Source of the DNA: Pseudomonas bharatica CSV86
Lineage (GTDB): Bacteria; Pseudomonadota; Gammaproteobacteria; Pseudomonadales; Pseudomonadaceae
Direction: 5' to 3'
Assembly: GCF_000319305.2 (NCBI RefSeq)
Contig: NZ_AMWJ02000001.1
Coordinates: forward strand, 1,178,001-1,242,000
Length of the DNA stretch: 64,000 nucleotides
The translations under genes and the position numbers were made by a program. The notes below the pieces were generated by a model, which worked only from the letters and a program-made list of their open reading frames with translations, was not told the DNA's origin and ran no database searches. Shown here in pieces: positions 32,225 to 41,776 of the stretch (position 1 is the stretch's first letter; every line of letters begins with the position of its first letter).

Positions 32225-33532
32225 TCAGAAGACGTATTGCAGGCGGGTCACGATGGCATTGCCGCTGTCGTCGCCCACGGTGTTCTCGTTGTTGTCGGTG
32301 CGCACGTTGATGTAGTTGGCACTGACTTTCACCGCCTCGTTGACGTACCAGTTCACACCCACCGTGTGGCTCTTGGCCTTGCGCTCGTTCGATTGGTCCG
32401 CCGCGGTGACCAGGTTGCCGTCTTCGACCTTGATATCGTCAAAGCGGTAGAAGACTTCCCAGGCCCCCAGTTCCTTGTTCTCTGGTTTGATAGTGTCGAA
32501 CTTGGCACCATCGAGCTTGTAGATACGCGGCTCGCCGGTCAGGGTGTAAGCCATCTGGGCGTAGTAACCGGAGGCCTTCATGTCGTTGTTGGCCTGGTCA
32601 GCTTTCAGCTTGCGGCGAAGGTATTCCGCTTGAACCGAGAACGGGCCGGTGGCCCAGGCACCTTCGAGACCCCAGACCGAGTCGTCCTTCCACAGGCCAT
32701 CTTGTGCAGCAGCACCGCCAAACAGCATGCGGTTGCCGTTGGTGCCGGCATCGCCGCCGCCATTGGTATCTACACCGCGGACGCCCAGACGCGAACGAAT
32801 CCGGGTATCGACCGCACTGTTTTTGAGGTCGCGGTAAGCGTACTGAGCACCGACGTGCAGGACGTTGCCATCACTGTGCAGCGGTGCGAACACGCCACGT
32901 ACGTTGTAGCGCTTGGTGCTGTCGCCATCCGAGTTGTTATTGGTTTCGCTGAAAACGCTACCGGAAACATAAGCCATGTCAGCGATGGTGCTGGTGGCTT
33001 GAACACCCATGCCGGCGTTGTCGTTGATCCAGTCCGCCAGGTCGTACGAGAGGTTCCGCTCCATGGCGGTGGTCCACTTCGAACTGGTGGCTTTCTCAAG
33101 ACCGAAGTCGGTGTAGAAACGGCCAAAGCGCAGTTGCACCGGCTTGAAACCCGTGTAGGTCAGGCTGGCTTCGTCGAAGTAGCCGTCGGAGTCGTTGCCC
33201 GTGTTGCGGGAAAGGTCGTAGTTGAGCTGATACTTCCAGTCGCGGTACAGCACGCCACCGAGCTCAAGGTAGGCGCGACGGAAGTAGCCTGCGTCAGCGG
33301 TATCGCCATTCTTGGTGAAGACACCATCGAAACGGCCGTAGTCGGCCTGAACTCGGCCGCCCAGTTTGAAACTGAATTCCTTATCAGAAGTCGATACTTC
33401 AAGACCGCCCTTGGTCTTCAGAACGATGTCAGCTCCGTCAGTGGTTACTGTTCCGGAGAATGCTTGCGAGGAAAATGTGCCTATTATTGCGGCAGCCAAC
33501 AGCTTTTCCCGCATGTTCGAAGAACGGATCAT
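32225..33532 (-). CDS. OprP/OprO-type polyphosphate- or phosphate-selective porin
   Basis: 435 aa. Signal peptide (an in-frame ATG at 33514 gives [20 protein letters not shown]), then the OprP-family N-terminus ([20 protein letters not shown]), the block [20 protein letters not shown] and an aromatic C-terminal strand TRLQYVF. These trimeric porins take up phosphate or pyrophosphate through an Arg/Lys ladder. In a metal block it may import phosphate for metal precipitation or be induced by membrane stress; that is inference. No CzcR-type box found upstream. Confidence 0.85.
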   Translation of the reverse strand: MIRSSNMREKLLAAAIIGTFSSQAFSGTVTTDGADIVLKTKGGLEVSTSDKEFSFKLGGRVQADYGRFDGVFTKNGDTADAGYFRRAYLELGGVLYRDWKYQLNYDLSRNTGNDSDGYFDEASLTYTGFKPVQLRFGRFYTDFGLEKATSSKWTTAMERNLSYDLADWINDNAGMGVQATSTIADMAYVSGSVFSETNNNSDGDSTKRYNVRGVFAPLHSDGNVLHVGAQYAYRDLKNSAVDTRIRSRLGVRGVDTNGGGDAGTNGNRMLFGGAAAQDGLWKDDSVWGLEGAWATGPFSVQAEYLRRKLKADQANNDMKASGYYAQMAYTLTGEPRIYKLDGAKFDTIKPENKELGAWEVFYRFDDIKVEDGNLVTAADQSNERKAKSHTVGVNWYVNEAVKVSANYINVRTDNNENTVGDDSGNAIVTRLQYVF

Positions 33533-33742
33533 TGCTTGCCTCTCGTATGTTAAGTGCTTAGCTGCCGACGTTATATTTCGCCCTGCGCCGGCCTAAATTT
33601 ATCTTGCAGATGGGAGCAGGCCACGGTTGTCACCTGCTGTAACAAGATGCCTTTGTTCTAAGCACTCTGACTAGGTTGCAAGCGAATATGACAGTTGTGT
33701 TTCTGTAGTGTTAACGGAGGAGTTTGAAACCTAACAAAACTG

Positions 33743-34711
33743 TTACCGAACAAGCCAGTCCTTCTTATCAAAGAAGCTCTTCTTGATCAATCTTCGAATT
33801 TCCAAAACCTGCGGATTGCGGACAAGCTTCGTTTTGATAACAAGATAGACATCTTTCTTCTCCAGGTCGTCCAGGAAACCCGGCACGGGTAGGATATTTC
33901 TCTCCAGTTTTCGGCTGTAGTCGGGCAGCACTCCAATACACGCACCGCCAACGACAAGGCCTCGTGATAGGTTGTAGCTCTTGACCCGAGTGGTACCGCC
34001 CTGATGCTCAGCCATTATCGATGCCCACTTTCGTGAGCCCGCCAAGATCTCTTCATCCCAAGGGACAACGAGCATGAAGTTGTGCAAATCCAAGCTCTCC
34101 ACTGGAAGGGTGACGCTTCTTGAATAGCGGCTGGAAATGAACAGGGCGTGCCCAATCCGGCCAAGCCGTTCAAACCTATACGTAGGATGGCGATCAAGCG
34201 CGCCTTTATCATCTGGGTTCACCAAAGCGATACCCACATCGACTTCACACTCAGAAAGCATCTGCGTTGTGCATTCTGAATGGATTTCCAGCTGCATTTC
34301 GGCATGATCACGCACGTAGGCGACTAGATCGCGGTTTACGATGTCGTTCAGCACTGGCTCTGTGATCGCGATGGTAAGCCTGGGGACTTCCTTTTCACCG
34401 GACTTGCCAAGGCCGTCTGGGCCGAAGAGCTGGCACAGGTAATGGCTGACCCTCTCGCCTGTGCGGGTCAGGGCAAGCTTGTTGTGTTTGTAGACAAACA
34501 CGGGAGCACCAATGTGCTCTTCCAGTTTCTCCAAGCGTTTCCGCAGGCCTACCACTGGCACATTGAGCCCTCGGGCAGCCTGTTTGAAACTGGCACAACG
34601 TGCTGTTGCGAAAAACTCTACGGCCAGCTGATCATCAATTGGCAAATCATCCAATATGTCAGGACTGTAAGGAACAACGCTGCTTGTATATGTTTCATTT
34701 TGTGTAACCAT
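33743..34711 (-). CDS. LysR-type transcriptional regulator
   Basis: 322 aa. The N-terminal helix-turn-helix spans about residues 28-85 (AVEFFATARCASFKQAARGL, then VVGLRKRLEKLEEHIGAPVF) and the rest is a periplasmic-binding-like effector domain (LTIAITEPVLNDIVNRDL, EVDVGIALVNPDD, VGGACIGVLPDYS). The N-terminal extension of about 25 residues before the HTH is longer than usual. It is divergent from the GtrA/GtrB/ArnT operon with two CzcR-type boxes between them, so it may be an extra regulator of that operon. Effector unknown. Confidence 0.85.
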   Translation of the reverse strand: MVTQNETYTSSVVPYSPDILDDLPIDDQLAVEFFATARCASFKQAARGLNVPVVGLRKRLEKLEEHIGAPVFVYKHNKLALTRTGERVSHYLCQLFGPDGLGKSGEKEVPRLTIAITEPVLNDIVNRDLVAYVRDHAEMQLEIHSECTTQMLSECEVDVGIALVNPDDKGALDRHPTYRFERLGRIGHALFISSRYSRSVTLPVESLDLHNFMLVVPWDEEILAGSRKWASIMAEHQGGTTRVKSYNLSRGLVVGGACIGVLPDYSRKLERNILPVPGFLDDLEKKDVYLVIKTKLVRNPQVLEIRRLIKKSFFDKKDWLVR

Positions 34712-34774
34712 TAGGCCCCCCTTAATTCGGGAATCTATCTCAATGCCACCCAGTATTTCCTTATCTTGTCAACA

Positions 34775-34804
34775 TTGTAATCCACGGGTCATGCATGCGT
34801 TATC
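34775..34804 (+). promoter_or_regulatory. CzcR-type triple-repeat box (site 5)
   Basis: GTAAT, GTCAT and GTTAT, an exact match to the consensus at 11-base steps. It is the upstream one of two boxes before the GtrA operon, 50 bases from site 6. It could also act on the divergent lysR gene. Confidence 0.65.
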
Positions 34805-34824
34805 GGAAGGCTTTTATTTCGAAA

Positions 34825-34854
34825 GCGTAATTTTCAGGCAATCCCTCTGATATT
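34825..34854 (+). promoter_or_regulatory. CzcR-type triple-repeat box (site 6), for the GtrA operon
   Basis: GTAAT, GCAAT and GATAT at 11-base steps, with an extended -10 TGCTAGCCT (34861-34869). The element shares CCCTCTGATA with site 3. Confidence 0.6.
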
Positions 34855-34967
34855 GTAGCGTGCTAGCCTAGTGCGCCGGCTTGTTACTTACCATATATAG
34901 ATTCGGCTAATTATGCATTTACATTTAGTTCACTATTTTTTCACCTTTGCCTCCATAGGCTTTGGGC

Positions 34968-35387
34968 ATGGAAAATCAAACCCCACCTCCTACTACCTTA
35001 CTGATTCGTTATCTGGGGATCGGCTTCATAGCAACGGGAATCCATTATGCGGTGTTCCTATTGCTGGTTACGACAGAATTCGTTACTCCGTTACTGGCCA
35101 GTATCTGTGGCGGCATGGTTGGCGCAATCGCGAGCTTCATTGGAAATAGGGCGCTCTGTTTTGTGGCAGATGGCTCTCGTAAGTTTCAGCCTGTCAGGTT
35201 TGCACTGGTCGCGTTAACCATAAACTTCGGCAATGGCGTGGGTATGTGGTTCCTCATCAAGTCGAATCTGTCACCGCTCATCTCCCAAGTCGTAGTGACC
35301 TTAAGCCTCACTGCACTTGGATTCATTGCACATCGTTTTTGGACATTCAATCATGCAGACATTACATCGCTTTCCCGAGCGCCCTGA
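34968..35387 (+). CDS. GtrA-family membrane protein (flippase-like)
   Basis: 139 aa from ATG 34968; a TTG six bases upstream is also open. Four transmembrane helices with family blocks YLGIGFIATGIHYAVFLLL, GAIASFIGNRALCFV and GFIAHRFWTFN, the last being the GtrA C-terminal signature. GtrA proteins work with a GT2 transferase to move a polyprenyl-linked sugar across the inner membrane. The next gene, encoding that partner, starts inside its last 35 bases. Confidence 0.88.
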   Translation: MENQTPPPTTLLIRYLGIGFIATGIHYAVFLLLVTTEFVTPLLASICGGMVGAIASFIGNRALCFVADGSRKFQPVRFALVALTINFGNGVGMWFLIKSNLSPLISQVVVTLSLTALGFIAHRFWTFNHADITSLSRAP

Positions 35388-36336
35388 TCCCTTGTTAACC
35401 ATCGTGGTCCCTTGCTTCCAGGAAGAGGAAACCATCCCCGAGTTCCACCAGCGAATCACCCGCGTGGTGAAGCGCTTACCCGTCTCCTGCGAAATCCTCT
35501 ATGTCGACGACGGCAGTAATGACCGGACGGCCGACATTCTTCGCCACTATCAGGATGGGTCATCTGTACGTTGCCTGTCCCTGAGTCGCAACTTCGGCAA
35601 AGAGGCTGCACTGAGCGCCGGGATAGACCATGCCCGTGGCAGTGCGCTGATCTTCATTGATGTCGACCTGCAGGATCCACCAGAGCTCATCGCGGCCATG
35701 GTGGACTACTGGCAACGCGGCTACGACGTGGTGAACATGCAGCGCAACCTGAGAATCGGTGATTCGTGGTTCAAGCGCATGAGTGCCCGGGCTTACTACT
35801 GGGTCATGCAGCGCCTGGTGGAGAAGGTGGACATGCCGGCCGATGTCAGCGATTTCCGATTGATTGGGCCTGCGCCGCTGGCAGCCCTGCGGGCCCTGGA
35901 TGAACGCTCCAGGATTCTCAAAGGCATGATCGGCTGGGTAGGCTTTCGTACCATCGAACTGCCCTACAATCGCACTGTTCGCCATGCCGGGAGCACCAAA
36001 TGGAATGCAGCTGGCCTGTTCAATCTGGCCATCGAGAGCATCGTCAGCTTCTCTCGCAAACCACTGCGCATTTTCAGCCTCATCAGTTTCGGTCTTTTCG
36101 TCTCCAGCATCTGCTACATGCTTGCGTCGCTTGTGGCAGGCAGTTTCGACATCCATCACCTGATCGTCGGAATGGCTTCATTCATGTGCGTCGGTGTCGC
36201 CATGGTGGGGGAGTACCTGGGCGTGACACTCGCGGAAGTGAAGCGCCGGCCTCTCTATTTCCTGAAGCACAGCAACAAGGCAGATCCCGTGTCACTCCAC
36301 CCTTCGATGGCTTCGATCGAGGGTAAGAAATGCTGA
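35353..36336 (+). CDS. GT2 polyprenyl-phosphate sugar transferase (GtrB/ArnC-like)
   Basis: 327 aa from ATG 35353. An N-terminal GT-A domain has LTIVVPCFQEEETIPEFHQ, DDGSNDRT, the metal-binding IDVDLQDPPEL and RLIGPAPLAALRAL. Two C-terminal TM helices (about 235-300) anchor it. It links a sugar from a nucleotide donor to undecaprenyl phosphate at the inner membrane. The sugar cannot be told from sequence; glucose (GtrB) and formyl-aminoarabinose (ArnC) are options. Overlaps gtrA by 35 and the next gene by seven bases. Confidence 0.9.
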   Translation: MQTLHRFPERPDPLLTIVVPCFQEEETIPEFHQRITRVVKRLPVSCEILYVDDGSNDRTADILRHYQDGSSVRCLSLSRNFGKEAALSAGIDHARGSALIFIDVDLQDPPELIAAMVDYWQRGYDVVNMQRNLRIGDSWFKRMSARAYYWVMQRLVEKVDMPADVSDFRLIGPAPLAALRALDERSRILKGMIGWVGFRTIELPYNRTVRHAGSTKWNAAGLFNLAIESIVSFSRKPLRIFSLISFGLFVSSICYMLASLVAGSFDIHHLIVGMASFMCVGVAMVGEYLGVTLAEVKRRPLYFLKHSNKADPVSLHPSMASIEGKKC

Positions 36337-37783
36337 ACCTGAAGAACGAGAGGACGCTGTGGTGGGTCCTGGGTTCGATTTTGCTATTGCGTTTGGTGGG
36401 GCTGGGCATCTACCCGCTGATGGACACATCTGAGGCCCGTTACGCTGAAATGGCTCGCAAGATGGTCGAGTTGAATGACTGGATCACGCCCATGTTCGAC
36501 TACGGGGTACCGTTCTGGGGCAAGCCTCCGTTGTCCTTCTGGACCCAGGCCGCGAGCATGACGGTCTTCGGCGTTAACGAGTTCGCTGCGCGCTTCCCAG
36601 CGTGGCTACTCCACCTGGCAAGCTGTTTCATCATCATCAAACTCGGCACGCAGCAGATTTCCCGTAACGCCGGCATCTGGGCTGCCATTATTTTTTCCAG
36701 CACCACACTTGGCCTGGTCTCCAGCGGTGTTGTGCTGACTGACCCTGTTTTGTCGTTCTCGATTCTGCTGGCCAGCTACGGTTTCTGGCGTTGGATGAAG
36801 TGCGCCAGCAAGGCGGATGCCTACCTGATGTTCGCAGGTCTCGGGCTGGGCTTGCTTGCCAAAGGGCCGCTGACCCTGGTGCTTATGGGGGCGCCGGCAT
36901 TCGCCTGGTTCGTTATCTACAAGGAATGGGGACGGGTACTGAGGCTTCCCTGGATTAGCGGCCTTGTACTCATGTTCGGTATATCCGTGCCATGGTATGT
37001 CGCGGCCGAGATGAAAACGCCCGGCTTCATGGAGTACTTCTTCGTTGGTGAGCACTGGAGCCGCTACGTCGTCAGTAACTGGGCAGGGGACCTCTATGGT
37101 AGTGCTCATGCCAAGCCGTACGGCAGCATCTGGATCCAGCTCGGATTGTCGCTACTGCCATGGGCCTTGTTTCTACCACTGTTGATCCGCAAGCGTGGAT
37201 CGATGCAGCGCTTCGAAGCCTACCTCTGGCTGTGGGCCTTGGCGACACCGGTCTTCTTCACATTTGCAGGCAACATTCTGTGGACCTACCTGCTACCCGC
37301 GCTGCCAGCGTGGGCATTGCTGCTGTCTGCACGGGTCAGCGAAGTTGGCCCGAAGACCACCTGGGCTGCCGCTGCGAGCGCATTGGTGTTGCCAATCATC
37401 GGTGCGGGCATCATCTACGCCGGGTACTAGAGGAGCGCCCTCAGAATCAGCGGGATGTGGTTCAAGCCTGGCTCAATGTGCAGTCTGCTCATTCCGCTCC
37501 CTTGATCTATCCTGGCCGCCGCTCATACTCGTCGGAGTTTTACAGCAGCGGGAAGTCCGAGAACATCAAGGATCCTGCCAAGTGGCCGCGGGATGGCTCG
37601 TTCTACCTGTCCAGGCGCTTGAGAGATAGCAAGGATGGAATGCCTGCTGATCTGGCTTGCACAGCGATCACGGAAGCGAACGCTAGCCAGCTCCTGCTGT
37701 GCCATTGGAAACGCATCGAACAAGGTGCCGAGGGTCTGGCTGGAGAAAGCAATGTGGGAACGCCTCGCAAGAACGAAGGCTAA
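36330..37783 (+). pseudogene. ArnT/PMT-like (GT83/GT39) glycosyltransferase, one apparent -1 frameshift
   Basis: Restored length is 484 aa. The N-terminal part has the ArnT/PMT first loop (PLMDTSEARYAEMARKMVE, WITPMFDYGVPFWGKPPL), about ten TM helices, and AKGPLTLVLMGAPAFAWF. At about 37419-37422, GCCGGGTACTAG gives an early stop after IIYAGY. With one more G the frame continues VLEERPQNQRDVVQAW and 100 further residues of soluble periplasmic domain to TAA at 37783. It would move the lipid-linked sugar made by the GtrB-like enzyme onto lipid A or another envelope acceptor. It is third in the operon and ends at a strong terminator. Confidence 0.85.
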
Positions 37784-37794
37784 ATTCCATGCAC

Positions 37795-37824
37795 AAAAAA
37801 GCCAGGTTTTACCCTGGCTTTTTT
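37795..37824 (+). terminator. Terminator of the GtrA/GtrB/ArnT operon
   Basis: AAAAAAGCCAGG and CCTGGCTTTTTT around a short loop, 12 bases after the restored stop. Both strands end in T runs, so it can also stop leftward transcripts of the 37866 gene. Confidence 0.9.
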
Positions 37825-37865
37825 GTCGATTACTTTCGTCATTTGAAGTCCTATTTAACCGCCGA

Positions 37866-38087
37866 TTAATTGTCGGCTTGTTCCTTACCATCCTTGCTTT
37901 CTTTCTTTTGCTCTTGAGCGACTTGTTGTTTGTTCTGGTCCGCAGAGTCATCGCTCCATAGGCGAGCCTGTTCGGTTCGGAAGTTCTCGTTGAACTGTTT
38001 CGCTCGCTCGAAGCCGCCTTCAGCGTAAGCGGTACCCATGAGACCCAGCAGCAGGCTGCCAATAGCGATAGATTTGACAAATTTCAT
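37866..38087 (-). CDS. Small exported protein with charged tail (PtrA-like?)
   Basis: 73 aa. Signal peptide (residues 1-22, TAYA-EGG), then EGGFERAKQFNENFRTEQARLWS and a Gln/Lys/Glu-rich tail. It resembles small Pseudomonas metal-induced periplasmic proteins annotated as PtrA N-terminal-domain proteins, though I am not sure of the family. A CzcR-type box in the same direction lies about 70 bases upstream of its start (38158-38187), so it is probably metal-induced. Confidence 0.65.
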   Translation of the reverse strand: MKFVKSIAIGSLLLGLMGTAYAEGGFERAKQFNENFRTEQARLWSDDSADQNKQQVAQEQKKESKDGKEQADN

Positions 38088-38157
38088 TGTGAACCTCGGT
38101 TCATACTAGGCCTGCCTGATTAGCGGCCTTTGTTGGTTTGTAGTTTAGGAACGCGAA

Positions 38158-38187
38158 GCTAACGACAAGGTGAGTCAATAATTACAA
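38158..38187 (-). promoter_or_regulatory. CzcR-type triple-repeat box (site 7)
   Basis: Minus strand: GTAAT, CTCAC and GTTAG at 11-base steps, then a -10-like TAAACT. It drives the small exported protein at 38087. Confidence 0.62.
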
Positions 38188-38353
38188 TTCCGTAATTTTG
38201 GCTGCAGATAGGATGCGTTAAATCTTCAAATCTGGAAGGATCATGTCTATCTCGGCACTGTCGAGGGCGACTTCGAATTTTCTCTTAAATTACAATTTTG
38301 ATATCTAGCGCGTTAATTCAGCGCGGCGTTGTTGGCCGCCCTAGGAGATAGCC

Positions 38354-38941
38354 ATGAATGACATAGAGCCCTGGGCAGTTGCTATCGGTGACTTTCGCCG
38401 CTGCACTGAAAAACTCACTGTCCAGCTCGATGAGCTGACCTCGCAGACGCGCACCTCCAGCGCTGTTCTGGAGAGGTCGAACGAACTGGTGGAGCAGGTG
38501 GACGCTGTCGGCCGGCAGATTCAGGAGGAGGTGCGAAAGGCGGAGAAGGCCTGGTCGAACGCGGAAGAGGTTGCCTTGCGCGCCGCTGCTTCAGCGTATT
38601 CAGCTGCATGCCGCGGAGTCGACACCGCCATCCAGCCACTGATCTTGGAGCTTACAGCAGCGTCAAAGGCTGCGGATGCCTCTATCCAGGAGCTCAAGCG
38701 GGCTCCGGTGCTGGCCAAGCGTTATCTGATGGTGGTCGCCACGGCGTTCTTCATTCTGGCGCTGATCTGTGTCTACTCGACCATGCGCCTGATCGATGCC
38801 GCCGGCAGCGTAAGTGCTCAAGAGAAAGTGAATGCTCAGTACTTCTCCCACCTGTGGAAGAACGCCAATCCTGACGAACAGAAGATCATCAAATCGGTGA
38901 TTCTGCGGTCGCCCATGGACCCTGTGGTCCTTCGGCACTGA
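38354..38941 (+). CDS. Coiled-coil protein with one membrane helix, unknown
   Basis: 195 aa, ATG with AGGAG six bases upstream. Residues 15-115 form a long helical, heptad-rich segment (LTVQLDELTSQTRTSSAVLE, VDAVGRQIQEEVRKAEKAWS). One TM helix follows at about 124-144 (YLMVVATAFFILALICVYS), with a short polar C-terminus. The topology resembles small mobilisation-type or signalling membrane proteins but no family is recognised. A weak GTAAT repeat at about 38192 could be a degenerate CzcR-type site. Confidence 0.55.
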   Translation: MNDIEPWAVAIGDFRRCTEKLTVQLDELTSQTRTSSAVLERSNELVEQVDAVGRQIQEEVRKAEKAWSNAEEVALRAAASAYSAACRGVDTAIQPLILELTAASKAADASIQELKRAPVLAKRYLMVVATAFFILALICVYSTMRLIDAAGSVSAQEKVNAQYFSHLWKNANPDEQKIIKSVILRSPMDPVVLRH

Positions 38942-38956
38942 TGCATTGAGGCAAAC

Positions 38957-38985
38957 AAAAGGCCCGTCGATTGACGGGCCTAATC
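38957..38985. terminator. Terminator between 38354 gene and czcS
   Basis: Stem GGCCCGTC/GACGGGCC (38961-38968 with 38973-38980), preceded by AAAA and placed between convergent genes; probably works for both. Confidence 0.75.
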
Positions 38986-38998
38986 GTGTCTGCGCAAT

Positions 38999-40416
38999 TT
39001 AAGCGGCGGTCATTGCCGGCTGCATTTGCTGGGCTGCGGGAAAGTGAAGGTGGAACCAGGTGAAGTTTTCTTCGGTCACCTCCACGCTCGCCGACCCTTG
39101 GTGCAGGCTCATGATCGACTGCACAATGGCCAAGCCAAGACCGGTACCGCCTTCACTCCGTGCTCGGCTCTTGTCCACGCGGTAAAAACGCTCAAACAAG
39201 TGCGCGTGGTGTTCCTTGGCAATACCGCGGCCGGGGTTACCGACACTCAACGTCGTACCGCTCGCACTATGCTGCACCTTCACGTAGACGGTGCGGCCGC
39301 GGGGCAGTAGCGAATCGCATTTGACACGAGGTTCGAGACAGCCCGCTGAACCATCAGACGGTTCCCGCGTACCACATCATCACTGCCAGAGATCTGCAGC
39401 TGGATCTCACCTTCCTCTGCCGAAATGCTGAAGAGGTCGCACACGCGCTGAACCTCGTCGACCAGGGACACGGGTTCGAACTCCACCATGGATGCTGGAT
39501 GACTGACCTGGGCCAAGAACAGCATGTCGGAAACCATGCGGCTCATGCGGTCCAGCTCTTCTGTGCACGACTCCAGAACCTCCCTGTACTCGGAAAGCGA
39601 TCGTTCTCTGGTCAAGGCAACCTGGGCCTTGCCCATCAGGTTGGAAAGCGGTGCTCGAAGTTCGTGAGCAAGGTCGTCAGAAAACTGCGAGAGCTGCTGA
39701 ACCCCATCATCCAGGCGAGCCAGCATGATGTTGATGCCGTCGGCGAGCATTTTCAGTTCTGCCGGCATCCCATCAGTTGGAAGGCGATGGTCGAGGCTCT
39801 CGGTTGAGATCTTCGAGGCGATCTTGAGGAACTTGGTAAGTGGTAGCAGGCCTCTGCGCACAGTCCACCAGCCAATGGCCAAGATCAGTGCGAGGATGAC
39901 GGGGGACATCATCAAGGCCCAGGTCAGCAACGCATCGAGCAGCGCCTCACTGGATGACTGGTCCATGGTCATATAAACGCTGACCTCTGTTCCATCGCCT
40001 AAACGCATGATTCGAGAAGCACTCAGCAGAGGACGGTCCTGCGTATCACGCCATTCGTGCTCTTTGGGCTGGGCCGCCGGCTGAAACTTGTGCACCTCCA
40101 GATTGACCTGTTTCGAGCCAATCGAGAGCAGGGGAGTCTGATTCTGTGAGGTATCGAATATGCTCACATACAGGTTGTTGTGGCCCATGACCAAATCGAC
40201 AAGCTGATGCGCATCCGCGTTGACGCCGGAGATGTCCGGGATGGTGGACAGGTTGTGAGCCATCCCCGCCATCTTTACTTCCAGGTCTGCTCTGGCATTT
40301 CTTTCCAGAGCCTTGCCTACCATCAGATAGCCAAAGGTGGCGAACAGAAGCAGCAACGCTGCGCTCATCAACCCAACTTTTAACCCCAGCTTTGCAGCCA
40401 GGCTGAATGGCCTCAT
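38999..40416 (-). pseudogene. czcS: CzcS heavy-metal sensor histidine kinase, one apparent -1 frameshift
   Basis: Restored length is 472 aa. TM1 near 10-32, a periplasmic sensor loop (about 33-165), TM2 near 168-190, HAMP, then H-box FSDDLAHELRAPLSNLMG near 255, N-box VSNLVSNAIRY near 370, and G boxes VGNPGRGI and GGTGLGLAI. The break is at about 39298-39302: TACTGCCCCGCGG needs one more C to read CPRGRTVYVKVQHSASG and join the C-terminal ATP-binding part. As written the kinase would lack its G boxes. The ATG overlaps the czcR stop by four bases. It senses periplasmic Zn/Cd/Co and phosphorylates CzcR. Confidence 0.9.
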
Positions 40417-41087
40417 GCGCGTTCCTCAAAAACGTACCCAACGCCACGAAGCGTGTGAATGAGCTTGGTTTCAAACGGGTCATCGATCTTCGAGCGCAAG
40501 CGCCGGATGGCTACATCGATGACATTGGTGTCGCAATCGAAATTCATATCCCAGACCAACGAGATGATCTGAGAGCGAGTCAGCGCTTCGCCCGTTCGGC
40601 TCATGAGCAGGTGCAGAAGCGCAAATTCCTTGGTGGTGAGATCGATGCGTGTGCCACCGCGGAAGACGCGATGGCGGACGGAGTCGAGTTCCAGGTCGGC
40701 AATTTTCAGCGAGCTCTTCTCGACTAACTCATCACCACGGCGTTGCAGCGAACGGATGCGAGCAAGCAGCTCAGGGAATTCGAATGGCTTCACAAGGTAG
40801 TCATCCGCGCCGCCGTCCAAGCCCTTGAGCTTGTCATTGATGCGTCCGCGGGCGGTCAGCATGATGATGCGGACCCGGCTGGTCTTACGGATGGTTTCCA
40901 GCAGGTCCCAGCCGTCGATATCCGGGAGGTTCACGTCCAGGAGGACCAACGAATAGACATTAGTGTTGAACAAATGCAGAGCATCTACACCGTTGTGCAC
41001 GATATCTACGACATACCCGCTTTCGGATAGGCCCTGCTGAAGATATTCGGCAGTTTTAATTTCGTCTTCCACAACTAGAACGCGCAT
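40413..41087 (-). CDS. czcR: CzcR heavy-metal response regulator
   Basis: 224 aa OmpR-family regulator. Receiver: VVEDEIKTAEYLQQGL, phospho-acceptor Asp51 in LVLLDVNLPDIDGWDLL, and Lys in YLVKPFEFPELLARI. DNA-binding winged helix with WDMNFDCDTNVIDVAIRRLR. It is the expected ligand of the triple-repeat boxes (11-base period) found at nine sites in this window, since OmpR-family dimers bind such tandem repeats. Followed by czcS with ATGA overlap. Its own promoter region (41088-41300) holds one TTGTAAT (41270-41276) but no full box. Confidence 0.93.
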   Translation of the reverse strand: MRVLVVEDEIKTAEYLQQGLSESGYVVDIVHNGVDALHLFNTNVYSLVLLDVNLPDIDGWDLLETIRKTSRVRIIMLTARGRINDKLKGLDGGADDYLVKPFEFPELLARIRSLQRRGDELVEKSSLKIADLELDSVRHRVFRGGTRIDLTTKEFALLHLLMSRTGEALTRSQIISLVWDMNFDCDTNVIDVAIRRLRSKIDDPFETKLIHTLRGVGYVFEERA

Positions 41088-41560
41088 AACTTATCTCAAG
41101 GTGTGAGGAAGGAGTTGGACTAATCCGCCAAGATTATGGTTGCAGGCTGTTCGAAAGTTTGGCTGAGGGTATGGCATGTGGTAGTCGCTACCTCTGTCCA
41201 TACGCCGGGTCACCTGAGGACGCTTGAATCTTAACGCGAAGAAGCTGGCCGCGGCGAAATCCTACAAATTTGTAATGTAGCCGCAAGATTTCTGACAGTC
41301 ATGCAGGCTCCACCCCTAAGCATAGCGGATTCTGGGGCCTGCGGCGGTGTATGACAGATTCGCCTGGCAGGTGGAATCGGCCAGGGCAGGCAGCATTTCG
41401 GTCGTTAGCTTGCAAGGACTGGTACTGGCCTTGGATCGAGGGCGCCACGCAGGCAGACCCCATGCACGGCCGCAAACCGCAGCGCCTTTCTGCAAATTAG
41501 TTCATGTGGCGGCTCGATATTCTCTCGAATAATTATCTTACAATCTATTACATGTCCAAA
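41088..41560. other. Long intergenic region upstream of czcR
   Basis: 473 bases. It must contain the czcR promoter. A lone TTGTAAT lies at 41270-41276. No supported gene. Confidence 0.4.
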
Positions 41561-41590
41561 TTGTAATTGCGCGATCATCTTGATGTTAGC
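41561..41590 (+). promoter_or_regulatory. CzcR-type triple-repeat box (site 8)
   Basis: GTAAT, ATCAT and GTTAG at 11-base steps, with an extended -10 TGCTAGTTT (41597-41605). A start of transcription near 41612 is expected. Confidence 0.68.
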
Positions 41591-41611
41591 CTCCTTTGCT
41601 AGTTTAAGGGC

Positions 41612-41762
41612 AGCGGAAGAGGCATCGCTGCTTTGGAAATTGTCTCATTTCAAAGCAGCTTGGCAAGAGCATCGAGCAGTTGTTCGCGCCAGTGCATTCA
41701 CCTGTAAACCATACGCTCCTTTGGTAGGTGAATTTTAGCGCCCCCCTACGGGCGCTTTTTTA
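41612..41762 (+). ncRNA. Candidate metal-induced small RNA or regulatory leader
   Basis: A transcript from site 8 would start near 41612 and meet a strong terminator at 41737-41762 before any gene. Inside, GCTGCTTTG (41627-41635) pairs with CAAAGCAGC (41651-41659), extended by AAAT/ATTT, giving a stable 5' hairpin. The product would be about 150 nt, a normal size for a bacterial sRNA. Alternatively it is a leader that controls read-through into the DUF2790 gene at 41777, whose start is only 15 bases past the terminator. No open frame of note lies inside. Confidence 0.45.
41737..41762 (+). terminator. Terminator or attenuator just upstream of the 41777 gene
   Basis: Stem AGCGCCC/GGGCGCT, loop CCCTAC, then six T. 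Confidence 0.85.
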
Positions 41763-41776
41763 TTAAGGGACTTCTT

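Noticed and set aside
32237..33553. 438-codon plus-strand frame opposite the OprP-type porin
   Set aside because: It mirrors the porin almost end to end; the porin has signal peptide, family blocks and terminator, the opposite frame none.
37160..37783. Independent gene overlapping the ArnT-like gene
   Set aside because: Only its last 120 codons are gene-like, and they become the C-terminus of the ArnT-like protein after a one-base correction.
38284..38300. TTACAATTTT near 38287 as a further CzcR-type box
   Set aside because: The second and third repeats are missing at 11-base spacing in either direction.
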